Source: Verrucomicrobiota bacterium (GTDB lineage Bacteria; Verrucomicrobiota; Verrucomicrobiia; Chthoniobacterales; Xiphinematobacteraceae). From it: a stretch of DNA of 7,217 nucleotides. The stretch covers positions 1 to 7,217 of the forward strand of contig PSRL01000006.1 of NCBI GenBank assembly GCA_003176035.1, in the 5' to 3' direction. Within the stretch, counting starts at the first letter, position 1; every line of letters starts with the position of its first letter. The translations under genes and the position numbers were made by a program. Positions 1 through 5,407 of the stretch are shown here, in pieces. The notes under the pieces were generated by a model. That model did no database searches. It saw only the letters and a program-made list of their open reading frames with translations, and was not told the DNA's origin.

Positions 1-1107
1 GCAGACGCTAACACTAAATTTGCCCAAGGCTTTCCCTTCAACCTGATTTCTCGCATTCGATTGATCCGAAACGGTTCGGACGTTGTGTGGAGCGGATCGG
101 GTATGCAGCTCGCGAAAGAAAGCTTGTACCTGAACGGTCGCTATCCGTTTGCGCGCCTCTGGTTTGACGCCGCTACCGGCGCTAACACCGGCACGGCTTT
201 TGCCCTTCTCACTCAGACGATCAACGGCGTTGTGATCCCGGCCAACTCCGAAGGCATTGGATCTAACTCCGCGATCTTTCAAGACACGGTTAAGCCGTCC
301 GTTTCATCCATTGTCAACTTCCGTTGCATGATGGAACTCTGGTTGCAGCTTGGTGTTTCCGACAATTACTTCACAACCCTGCTCGACGCCCGGCCCCTGG
401 CGAGCTATGTACTTGAAATCACATGGGCTAACATGGCTGACATCGTGAAGGTTGGAGCGGCGCAGGCGGCAAGCGGTGTTCTCACTCCCACAGTGAATTG
501 CTCGATCCAGTCTTATGATCAGGACAATTTGCAGCTTGGGATTCAATTCGGAACGTTTAAACGCGCTTCGTTTCAACCTCCCGGGATGGCGTACTCAAGT
601 TCTCAGGTTCAGGCACTCTTGCCCCGTGGTAACCTCTATTTTGGTCTCTTGATGGAAACCAAGGGGTTCAAGGCGGCGTCTCTTGCCACGATTGCGGAAC
701 CCGGTAATGACATCGTGCTTGAGATACAAAATCGGATCAACTCGAACTACCAACTTCGGGACGTATTTTTCCGCGATCTTCAGGCGAAAAACCGAAACGA
801 CGGGTTGGTGCCCGCTAACCCGGTTGATCCGTACTCGGGCGCGCCCACGGGTTGGGCGATGCTGTATTTCCCGTGTACCGGGGATTCGATCAAGGAGCTT
901 GTGGCAAGCTACACGATGGATCAGTTTGATCTATTGCTTCAGATCGCGGCTTTGAGCGGTGGTGCTGACGGCAATACCTATAACGGCAACCCCGTGATCA
1001 ATATCCTCACTCAGGAAGTGATCCCTGGACGTTCGGTCGGTGGATCTAGCGCGCGCGGCGCGTTCGCTGGCTCTACGTCGGCAACAAGCGCCAAACCAGG
1101 CGTGTAA
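1..1107 (+). CDS. Double jelly-roll major capsid protein (5'-partial)
   Basis: The reading frame is open from base 1 to the TAA at 1105-1107 and gives 368 residues, so the N terminus lies upstream; a TTG at 61 is an in-frame leucine, not a likely start. The product is probably the major capsid protein of a tailless DJR phage, forming the pseudo-hexameric trimers of the shell. Supporting patterns (window residue numbers): the early strand NLISRIRLIRNGSDVVW (14-30), the segment LLDARPLASYVLEITWA (127-143), which resembles the end of the first jelly roll in DJR capsid proteins, and a second beta-rich half with an NSNYQLRDVFF segment (about 247-257) and GWAMLYFPC (284-292). The composition is beta-rich with no membrane segment. 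The last 30 residues are Gly/Ser/Ala-rich and probably flexible. Genes for small membrane proteins, a transglycosylase and a spike follow, as expected for this virus type. Family placement is by eye; a single jelly-roll or unrelated structural protein is the alternative. Confidence 0.72.
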   Translation, partial: ADANTKFAQGFPFNLISRIRLIRNGSDVVWSGSGMQLAKESLYLNGRYPFARLWFDAATGANTGTAFALLTQTINGVVIPANSEGIGSNSAIFQDTVKPSVSSIVNFRCMMELWLQLGVSDNYFTTLLDARPLASYVLEITWANMADIVKVGAAQAASGVLTPTVNCSIQSYDQDNLQLGIQFGTFKRASFQPPGMAYSSSQVQALLPRGNLYFGLLMETKGFKAASLATIAEPGNDIVLEIQNRINSNYQLRDVFFRDLQAKNRNDGLVPANPVDPYSGAPTGWAMLYFPCTGDSIKELVASYTMDQFDLLLQIAALSGGADGNTYNGNPVINILTQEVIPGRSVGGSSARGAFAGSTSATSAKPGV

Positions 1108-1118
1108 ATCATTTCATT

Positions 1119-1152
1119 CCGCCATGGTTTTTACCTGACTAAAACCGGGCGG
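1119..1152 (+). promoter_or_regulatory. Imperfect hairpin just after the capsid gene
   Basis: CCGCC (1119-1123), TGG (1125-1127) and TTTT (1128-1131) pair with AAAA (1141-1144), CCG (1145-1147) and GGCGG (1148-1152). This makes 12 pairs including one T-G wobble, with A1124 bulged and a 9-nt loop. It starts 11 nt after the capsid stop codon, so it may help end or stabilise the capsid transcript. No T-run follows it, so it is not a classical intrinsic terminator. It overlaps the candidate promoter. Confidence 0.45.
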
Positions 1153-1158
1153 TATGAT
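1130..1158 (+). promoter_or_regulatory. Candidate sigma70-type promoter
   Basis: TTTACC at 1130-1135 (4 of 6 matches to TTGACA) and TATGAT at 1153-1158 (5 of 6 matches to TATAAT) are separated by exactly 17 nt. Transcription would start near 1165, inside the only sizeable gap of the window and ahead of the 574-residue gene with its own ribosome binding site. This would allow separate expression of the downstream genes. It is a consensus match only, and chance matches of this quality are not rare. Confidence 0.38.
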
Positions 1159-1166
1159 TAGTGGGT

Positions 1167-1203
1167 GAGTGGGGACATGACTTTGCTGTTCATGTCCCCG
1201 CTC
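1167..1203 (+). promoter_or_regulatory. Strong 14-bp hairpin in the leader of the 574-residue gene
   Basis: GAGTGGGGACATGA (1167-1180) pairs with TCATGTCCCCGCTC (1190-1203): 14 continuous pairs with one T-G wobble and a 9-nt loop, CTTTGCTGT. It ends 9 nt before the AAGGA ribosome binding site at 1213-1217. No T-run follows on either strand, so a simple intrinsic terminator is unlikely. If the promoter at 1130-1158 is real, the mRNA would begin about 2 nt before the stem, making this a 5'-end stem-loop of the type known to protect some mRNAs. A protein operator, RNA processing site or DNA packaging/replication signal are alternatives. Confidence 0.6.
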
Positions 1204-1222
1204 GCAAAAACAAAGGAACCCG

Positions 1223-2947
1223 ATGTCAACAAGCGTTGCAAAAGCAAAACCAGACGCAACACTTGCCACGCTCGCCGATCTAAGGCGCGTGGCGTCTCTT
1301 ACAGGGTTCACGAAAAAAATCTTTCTTCAAGGCAATGCGGCGCTTTCCCCGGCGGCAGTGACGATGCAGTTTCGTCAACTCATGAAACTTGTCGGTGTGG
1401 AACTACCGAGTGAAGTCAATGTGTCTCTAGACGTCGCGCAAATCGTGATCGCGGGCGGGGCGATATCTAGAGACATTAAAACCGGAGCGGATACCCTGCA
1501 ATGCGTGGGAGACATCGGCGTGGGACTTTCATCGGTTGCGTCTCTTCTTGCCGATCTAGGCGTTGTTGATCAGGAAGTCGGGGATTTTGGTGCACTACTG
1601 GGAAGTGGATCACTCGCGATTTCGTCGGGTGGCTTAAATATCCTTGCCGATATCTCAGCCGTGATTTCCCTCATCAACGTCATAGGAGACTTGGGAACGG
1701 ACTTCTTTGGAAGCAAGGATCAAGCGATAAGTAAAGCAAAAGCCGCTCTTTCAAAAGCCGCGCACGCCGAGATTGATCCGCAAATCAAATATGCCGCAGA
1801 AAAAGCAAAAGAGTTTCAGCTCGGGAAACTGAATTATTTTGATTTCGTGGCGGACATCGCGCTTGAATCCCCGCTTCTATTTAAGAATTTTTTCCCTGGC
1901 CTTGCCGCCTATCTGCCGTCTCACGTCGTGACTCTAACGGGTAAAGGCAAGTCATCGGGACTTTTTTCGAGTGAAGAAGACACGGAGACACTGCAACTCA
2001 CGGAAGCTTTTGCCACAAAAAGACAAGTTGAGACATTTTTGGTCAATCATTTCTTTTTGGAACCACTTTCAAACTATTCTCAGTATTTCAATATCGAACC
2101 AAAAATTTCAATAAAGGCCTTGTCTATCCTCTCCATGCTCCTTGCAAGCGGCAGCAAAGGCTCGCGATCAATCGGTTTTGATTTTGATATCATTTCTTCA
2201 CTCGTTGGACTTGGGATCACTCCAAACGTACTTGGAGACTCCTGGCTGTTTAAAGGCTTCATGCGGGAAGAGACGGAACTTTCAGACTGGAAGGCAACAC
2301 TTCCCTACCAAACCCTGACGATCCCATATGTCGGAAAACCCGAACTACCGTCACTTGTCATAAACGGAAAATACCAATTTACAAGCGCGAAACTACGACA
2401 AGCACAAGACGCGGCAAAAATTGCCGAGCTGCAACTTAAGATGCAAGAGCTTGACGAATCGGGTAACATCGAAGAATTGATCAAAATACCCGAAGCCGTC
2501 GCGATCATGAGACGGTGGGCCGATATCAGAATCGATCCCGTGTATGATGATTTTCATGAGATCAAGAATTTCAAGCTCATAGGACGTTCGATTAAAACAC
2601 AATCCTGGTTTCAAGACCCTCTCGCGGCTGTTAAAAATCCAATGTTCTGGCCTTTTGTTAAGAAAAACTACATGATCGACATTTCAGACTACTGGAAAAT
2701 TTTGGGAACTCTCAAGCAAATGCAAAACTCGAATCTTCTGAAGGATGACGTTGCACCACTTTCACGCTTCGGAGACATCGACTCTCTTCAATCTGAATTC
2801 AGAAATGTGTATCAATTTGTTCTCATGAAAGCCCTGAATCGCGTGGCGCGGGAGAGACTTTCAAAGGATCTTAAGATACCGTTTGATAAACTTGGATCAC
2901 GGAAAACTTCAAACGGTAAAATCGTGTTTTACCAAAAAACAGCATGA
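1223..2947 (+). CDS. 574-residue protein of unknown function, probable virion protein
   Basis: I do not recognise this protein. The ATG at 1223 is supported by AAGGA at 1213-1217, five bases upstream. Residues about 68-165 form a Gly/Ala/Ser/Val/Leu-rich hydrophobic stretch without charged clusters, suggesting membrane association or a buried helical bundle rather than a clear single transmembrane helix. Residues 166-200 are Lys/Ala-rich and helical. Residues 295-335 contain another hydrophobic part. Residues 387-432 are a charged helical segment with a possible short coiled coil. The end (about 470-574) is aromatic and basic, with FWPFVKKNY near 475-483. There is no signal peptide, nucleotide-binding P-loop or known catalytic motif visible. 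Its place directly after the capsid gene and before small membrane proteins suggests a minor capsid, membrane-associated or scaffold-like role, which is inference. Base composition appears more A/T-rich than the capsid gene, especially from about 1700 on. Confidence 0.85.
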   Translation: MSTSVAKAKPDATLATLADLRRVASLTGFTKKIFLQGNAALSPAAVTMQFRQLMKLVGVELPSEVNVSLDVAQIVIAGGAISRDIKTGADTLQCVGDIGVGLSSVASLLADLGVVDQEVGDFGALLGSGSLAISSGGLNILADISAVISLINVIGDLGTDFFGSKDQAISKAKAALSKAAHAEIDPQIKYAAEKAKEFQLGKLNYFDFVADIALESPLLFKNFFPGLAAYLPSHVVTLTGKGKSSGLFSSEEDTETLQLTEAFATKRQVETFLVNHFFLEPLSNYSQYFNIEPKISIKALSILSMLLASGSKGSRSIGFDFDIISSLVGLGITPNVLGDSWLFKGFMREETELSDWKATLPYQTLTIPYVGKPELPSLVINGKYQFTSAKLRQAQDAAKIAELQLKMQELDESGNIEELIKIPEAVAIMRRWADIRIDPVYDDFHEIKNFKLIGRSIKTQSWFQDPLAAVKNPMFWPFVKKNYMIDISDYWKILGTLKQMQNSNLLKDDVAPLSRFGDIDSLQSEFRNVYQFVLMKALNRVARERLSKDLKIPFDKLGSRKTSNGKIVFYQKTA

Positions 2948-2960
2948 AAGGAAGTGAGAG

Positions 2961-3275
2961 ATGGGACTTTTAGACGATATCGGAAATCAGGTTAGCTCGG
3001 CATGGAATGACGTCACTACGACGGGCGCGCCCGCTGTAATCGCAGGAATCGAAAACTACGCTTCAAAACAACTCGCCGATCAAGCTGTTGTGAATCAAAA
3101 GCAGGCGCAAAAAGCAGTCGATCAGGTGATTAAAAGCGGACAGCCATCCACCGGAGTCATGAAATCAATTCAAGACATGTTCACGGGGATCGCGCAAAAT
3201 CAAGTGATCAAGGATTATGGCGCTTATATGATCATTGGCGCGATTGTGCTTGTAATCGTGATCAAGAAATTGTGA
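2961..3275 (+). CDS. Small protein with C-terminal membrane anchor (104 aa)
   Basis: Unrecognised family. AAGGA at 2948-2952 lies eight bases before the ATG, and the gene starts 13 nt after the previous stop. The chain has an amphipathic start (MGLLDDIGNQV), a Gln/Ala/Lys-rich helical middle (residues 35-60), a second amphipathic stretch, and one strongly hydrophobic helix at residues about 87-101, ending in the basic tail IKKL. This is the layout of a tail-anchored one-pass membrane protein with most of the chain on one side. Small proteins of this type are typical of the inner membrane of PRD1-, PM2- and FLiP-like virions, so a virion membrane protein is likely. A holin-like lysis role is an alternative but less suited to a single C-terminal helix. 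Confidence 0.85.
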   Translation: MGLLDDIGNQVSSAWNDVTTTGAPAVIAGIENYASKQLADQAVVNQKQAQKAVDQVIKSGQPSTGVMKSIQDMFTGIAQNQVIKDYGAYMIIGAIVLVIVIKKL

Positions 3276-3282
3276 GCAGGGT

Positions 3283-3648
3283 ATGGAAATAACGTATCAC
3301 ACGCTTGATGCAAGCAGCGACGAAAATTTATTCGATACGCTTGGACTTCCGGTCGTGAACCCGCAACCCACCATTCCAAGCGTCATGATATCAAACCCGG
3401 ATCAAACAAAAAACACCGGATTCATCGATTCAATCGAAAATTTCTTCATGGGAGCAGCCGACACGGTTGAAGCGGGCGTTGAACACGTATACTCGGGGCT
3501 TAAGAAAGTCGGAAACGACGTTGTATCGGGCGCGGAAAATGTGGTTGGATTCGGAACGAGTCAAATCGTTCTTGTGATCGGTGTAGCCGCCATTTCTCTT
3601 TATTTTCTCGCAAAAAGCGGCGCTCTGAAATCCATCATGGGGCGATGA
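3283..3648 (+). CDS. Small protein with C-terminal membrane anchor (121 aa)
   Basis: Unrecognised family. Residues 1-45 are polar and Pro/Asn/Asp-rich, probably disordered. Residues 46-90 form an amphipathic helical region with DTVEAGVEHVYSG at 60-72. A hydrophobic helix at about 94-111 is followed by a short basic tail ending GR. The plan matches the preceding 104-residue protein: soluble amphipathic part first, membrane anchor last. The start is odd: the only purine-rich element, AGGG at 3278-3281, is one base from the ATG, too near for normal initiation. No earlier start codon follows the in-frame TGA at 3259, so translation probably depends on coupling to the gene ending 7 nt upstream. 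A GTG at codon 25 is possible but lacks a binding site. Likely a virion membrane protein. Confidence 0.82.
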   Translation: MEITYHTLDASSDENLFDTLGLPVVNPQPTIPSVMISNPDQTKNTGFIDSIENFFMGAADTVEAGVEHVYSGLKKVGNDVVSGAENVVGFGTSQIVLVIGVAAISLYFLAKSGALKSIMGR

Positions 3649-4241
3649 AAATGGAAGTTCTCATCCTAACCGTCATCGGAGCGATTGCGGCGCTCGCCTT
3701 TGCCACGAAAAAAAGCGTGACCGTGATCGATGCTTCAGGAGATACCGTGATCACGCGACACAATAAGTGGAATTTGCCCGATATCGATCAGGAAAATCAG
3801 CACGGTGTATTTTCACGTGAGTTTGATGAAGCTTTTGAAAAAGCATCGGGCGAAACGGGCGTTCCGTTTGCGCTTATAAAAGCCCACGCGATACGTGAAA
3901 GTTCGCTTAAACCAAACGCGTATCACTTTGACAATGCGACGGTTGGAGCGAGCTACGGGCTTATGCAGGTTGAGTGGATTGCAGGAAGCGGGCGGTTTGA
4001 GAAGTACGGTGTCATGGATGACGAAATACGAGACGGTTCACTCTTATACGACCCGGAAGTCTCCGCACGTCTCGGTGCACTGATCATCAGGGATAACCTT
4101 GACTGGCTAAAAGGCAATCTTCGTGATGCGATCAACGCCTATAACACGGGCACACGTGAAGCGAAAATGCCCGCGCCCTATAACTATGTAAATGACGTTC
4201 TTAAATACTATTCTGAAATAATCGGAGGAGAAGTGCTATGA
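3645..4241 (+). CDS. Membrane-anchored SLT-type lytic transglycosylase
   Basis: Predicted to cleave the MurNAc-GlcNAc bond of peptidoglycan, giving 1,6-anhydro-MurNAc ends, for genome entry and perhaps lysis. A hydrophobic helix at residues 4-20 followed by TKK looks like an N-terminal anchor rather than a cleaved signal. The SLT (goose-lysozyme-like) domain spans about 58-190: helix FDEAFEKASGETGVPFALIKA, catalytic Glu85 in AIRESSLKPNA, the ASYGLMQV motif (102-109), LYDPEVSARLGALII (134-148), the AINAYNTG motif (162-169) and a final YVNDVLKYY helix. All the motifs expected of an active family-1 type enzyme are present. The start ATG overlaps the previous stop (ATGA, 3645-3648); an ATG two codons later is also possible. 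PRD1 P7 and a FLiP protein are known virion-associated transglycosylases, and this gene lies among virion membrane genes, so an entry role is favoured. Confidence 0.93.
   Translation: MKMEVLILTVIGAIAALAFATKKSVTVIDASGDTVITRHNKWNLPDIDQENQHGVFSREFDEAFEKASGETGVPFALIKAHAIRESSLKPNAYHFDNATVGASYGLMQVEWIAGSGRFEKYGVMDDEIRDGSLLYDPEVSARLGALIIRDNLDWLKGNLRDAINAYNTGTREAKMPAPYNYVNDVLKYYSEIIGGEVL
4224..4230 (+). promoter_or_regulatory. Strong ribosome binding site for the 67-residue gene
   Basis: GGAGGAG, seven bases before the ATG at 4238, is the best Shine-Dalgarno match in the window. It lies inside the end of the transglycosylase gene and fixes the start of the next small gene, whose first codon overlaps the stop (ATGA). 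It suggests that the small protein is made in larger amounts than the enzyme. Confidence 0.75.
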
Positions 4242-4441
4242 TCAATAAAATCATGCAGACTTGGGAAATGTTCAGGGACGTTAACTACGTCTCCCCAAAA
4301 CCAAGCGACAAATACGGGTTTGCGATCCCGCGCCCGCCGCGTGCAGACACGAACCCAATGTTTAACGGACAACCCTGGTATCATGGACCGTTCTTTGGAG
4401 CGGTCGATAACACTCAAAAAATCATGAAGAAAGCGAAGTGA
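4238..4441 (+). CDS. Small Pro/aromatic-rich protein with QPWYxG motif (67 aa)
   Basis: Unrecognised. The start is secured by the GGAGGAG at 4224-4230 and by the ATGA overlap with the transglycosylase. The protein has no membrane helix. It starts with a short helical segment, then a Pro/Lys/Arg-rich extended part (residues 18-41), then NGQPWYHGPFFGAV (43-56) and a basic tail ending KIMKKAK. The extended, aromatic and basic character would suit a peripheral virion protein that binds another capsid component, the membrane surface or the genome; this is inference. The motif QPWY-x-G (45-50) recurs in the next gene product at residues 58-63. Confidence 0.82.
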   Translation: MINKIMQTWEMFRDVNYVSPKPSDKYGFAIPRPPRADTNPMFNGQPWYHGPFFGAVDNTQKIMKKAK

Positions 4442-4444
4442 TCT

Positions 4445-4879
4445 ATGCTGCAATTTTATCTTCTCGCGGGAATCGCGCTTTTATTCGTGACAAAACCCTC
4501 TCAAAGCCGTGCGGCTCTTGCCTCTCAAAAAAGGGTGATCGCAGGAAACCCCCAAACCACTAAAAATCCGGCAAGCGCGCAAGCCGGTAGGGCTGATCAA
4601 GGCAACACCGCTTCACAACCCTGGTATGGCGGGGCGATCACGGCGGCGGGCGGCCTCGCTCTTGCGAGTCTCACGAAATCGATATCAGGACTTTTTACAA
4701 GTGAAGACAACACCGATGTGAATGAAAATCAGGTTGACGAAGCTAACTATCAGTTTGCTTCGGATGGTGGGGCATTTGATGACAGCGAATCATATGACGT
4801 TGGAATGCTTGATCAATCAAGTTATGAGAATTTTCAATATGATCCAGGAACGGATTATTCCGGGGAGATGACAGCATGA
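4445..4879 (+). CDS. One-pass membrane protein with acidic, Tyr/Phe-spaced tail (144 aa)
   Basis: Unrecognised. Residues 2-16 (LQFYLLAGIALLFVT) form a hydrophobic N-terminal anchor or signal-like helix, followed by a basic Ala/Ser/Gln-rich linker (17-57), the motif QPWYGG (58-63), a Gly/Ala/Leu-rich moderately hydrophobic segment (64-85) that could be a second membrane or membrane-surface helix, and an acidic tail (86-144) with regularly spaced Tyr and Phe. The start is 3 nt after the previous stop and has only a weak purine-rich stretch upstream, so translation is probably coupled. A short signal-like helix without a clear cleavage site favours an anchored protein. In this setting it is most simply a virion membrane protein with an exposed acidic domain. 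There is no evidence of enzymatic function. Confidence 0.83.
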   Translation: MLQFYLLAGIALLFVTKPSQSRAALASQKRVIAGNPQTTKNPASAQAGRADQGNTASQPWYGGAITAAGGLALASLTKSISGLFTSEDNTDVNENQVDEANYQFASDGGAFDDSESYDVGMLDQSSYENFQYDPGTDYSGEMTA

Positions 4880-5145
4880 AAATTACGGGACAAAATCTGA
4901 CAAACGCCGATGTTTCTGAGAGAAATGCAAGGTTTTCAAGCGAATCGACAAGGGACCTTCGCTTGACCAGGAACTTTGAAAATGAATCGGAATACGGTGA
5001 GGATTGCGATTATGATTTTTTCGGTGATCAAGAGTCTAATGGCGAGATACTGGAAGCGGTTACTCAGTTTAACTCTAGGCTTGATCTTTCCTCAGACCTT
5101 CCTTCTACAGGAAATAACCGCCGTTTTGTCAAGCAAAACGGCTAA
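4876..5145 (+). CDS. Small acidic hydrophilic protein (89 aa)
   Basis: Unrecognised. GGGGAG at 4862-4867 lies eight bases before the ATG, which overlaps the previous stop (ATGA, 4876-4879); both support this start. The chain is hydrophilic and probably mostly disordered: a Ser/Arg/Asn-rich first third (residues 8-33), a strongly acidic centre, ENESEYGEDCDYDFFGDQES (35-54), then a short helix and a basic end. There is no membrane segment. The acidic aromatic centre resembles in character the tail of the protein encoded just before it. Its role is unknown; a small virion or assembly protein is likely from position alone. Confidence 0.75.
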   Translation: MKITGQNLTNADVSERNARFSSESTRDLRLTRNFENESEYGEDCDYDFFGDQESNGEILEAVTQFNSRLDLSSDLPSTGNNRRFVKQNG

Positions 5146-5154
5146 CGCGGCAAT

Positions 5155-5159
5155 AGGAG
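5155..5159 (+). promoter_or_regulatory. Ribosome binding site fixing the start of the 76-residue gene
   Basis: AGGAG, five bases before the ATG at 5165, in the 19-nt gap after the preceding stop. It favours the ATG at 5165 over the upstream in-frame ATG at 4976, which lies inside another gene and has no comparable site. A GTG at 5159 overlaps the site itself and is therefore unlikely. Confidence 0.7.
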
Positions 5160-5164
5160 TGCTC

Positions 5165-5395
5165 ATGAACCCACTTATTTTGAAATTGATTCTTCACATC
5201 GGGACCGTCATTAAAACCGTGAAAGACACTGAACATGGTGTTGAAGACGTGATCGCGGGAAAGTTGACCGTTGCGGATATTGAGACGCTTTTGAATGACA
5301 TCGTTGAGCTTGTGAAAGCTGGCGTGATCACGATTCCAGGCGTAACGGTTGAAGAATTCACGAAAATAATTGCCGATATCGAAGCGGCAATCTAA
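5165..5395 (+). CDS. Small helical protein (76 aa), function unknown
   Basis: Unrecognised. The frame is open further upstream, to an ATG at 4976, but the AGGAG at 5155-5159 and the position just after the preceding stop make 5165 the likely start. The first part, MNPLILKLILHIGTVIKTV, is an amphipathic to hydrophobic helix that could lie on a membrane. DTEHGVEDVIAG (21-32) follows, then helices with regular Leu/Ile/Val spacing up to residue 76 and a short turn, ITIPGVTVEE (55-64). The mostly acidic helical pattern suggests a small bundle or oligomer. Residues 21-32 recall residues 60-72 of the 121-residue membrane protein. A membrane-associated virion protein or a spike-associated protein is possible; nothing proves either. 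Confidence 0.8.
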   Translation: MNPLILKLILHIGTVIKTVKDTEHGVEDVIAGKLTVADIETLLNDIVELVKAGVITIPGVTVEEFTKIIADIEAAI

Positions 5396-5407
5396 GGTAT
5401 ATTAAGT

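Noticed and set aside
1167..1203. Intrinsic transcription terminator
   Set aside because: The stem is strong, but the following bases are GCAAAAACAAAG on the + strand and no T-run exists on the other side either.
1114..1311. Minus-strand open frame over the intergenic gap
   Set aside because: It crosses both hairpins and the start of the 574-residue gene; no ribosome binding site or plausible protein character is seen.
1165..1413. Open frame of 82 codons starting in the hairpin region
   Set aside because: It runs mostly inside the 574-residue gene in another frame, is basic and Cys-rich like a shadow frame, and its start lies within the stem-loop.
4208..4453. Minus-strand open frame of 81 codons opposite the 67-residue gene
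   Set aside because: The + strand gene has a strong ribosome binding site and start overlap; the antisense frame has no support.
4976..5164. N-terminal extension of the 76-residue protein to an ATG at 4976 (139 aa)
   Set aside because: It would overlap almost two thirds of the well-supported 89-residue gene, has no good ribosome binding site, and AGGAG precedes the ATG at 5165.
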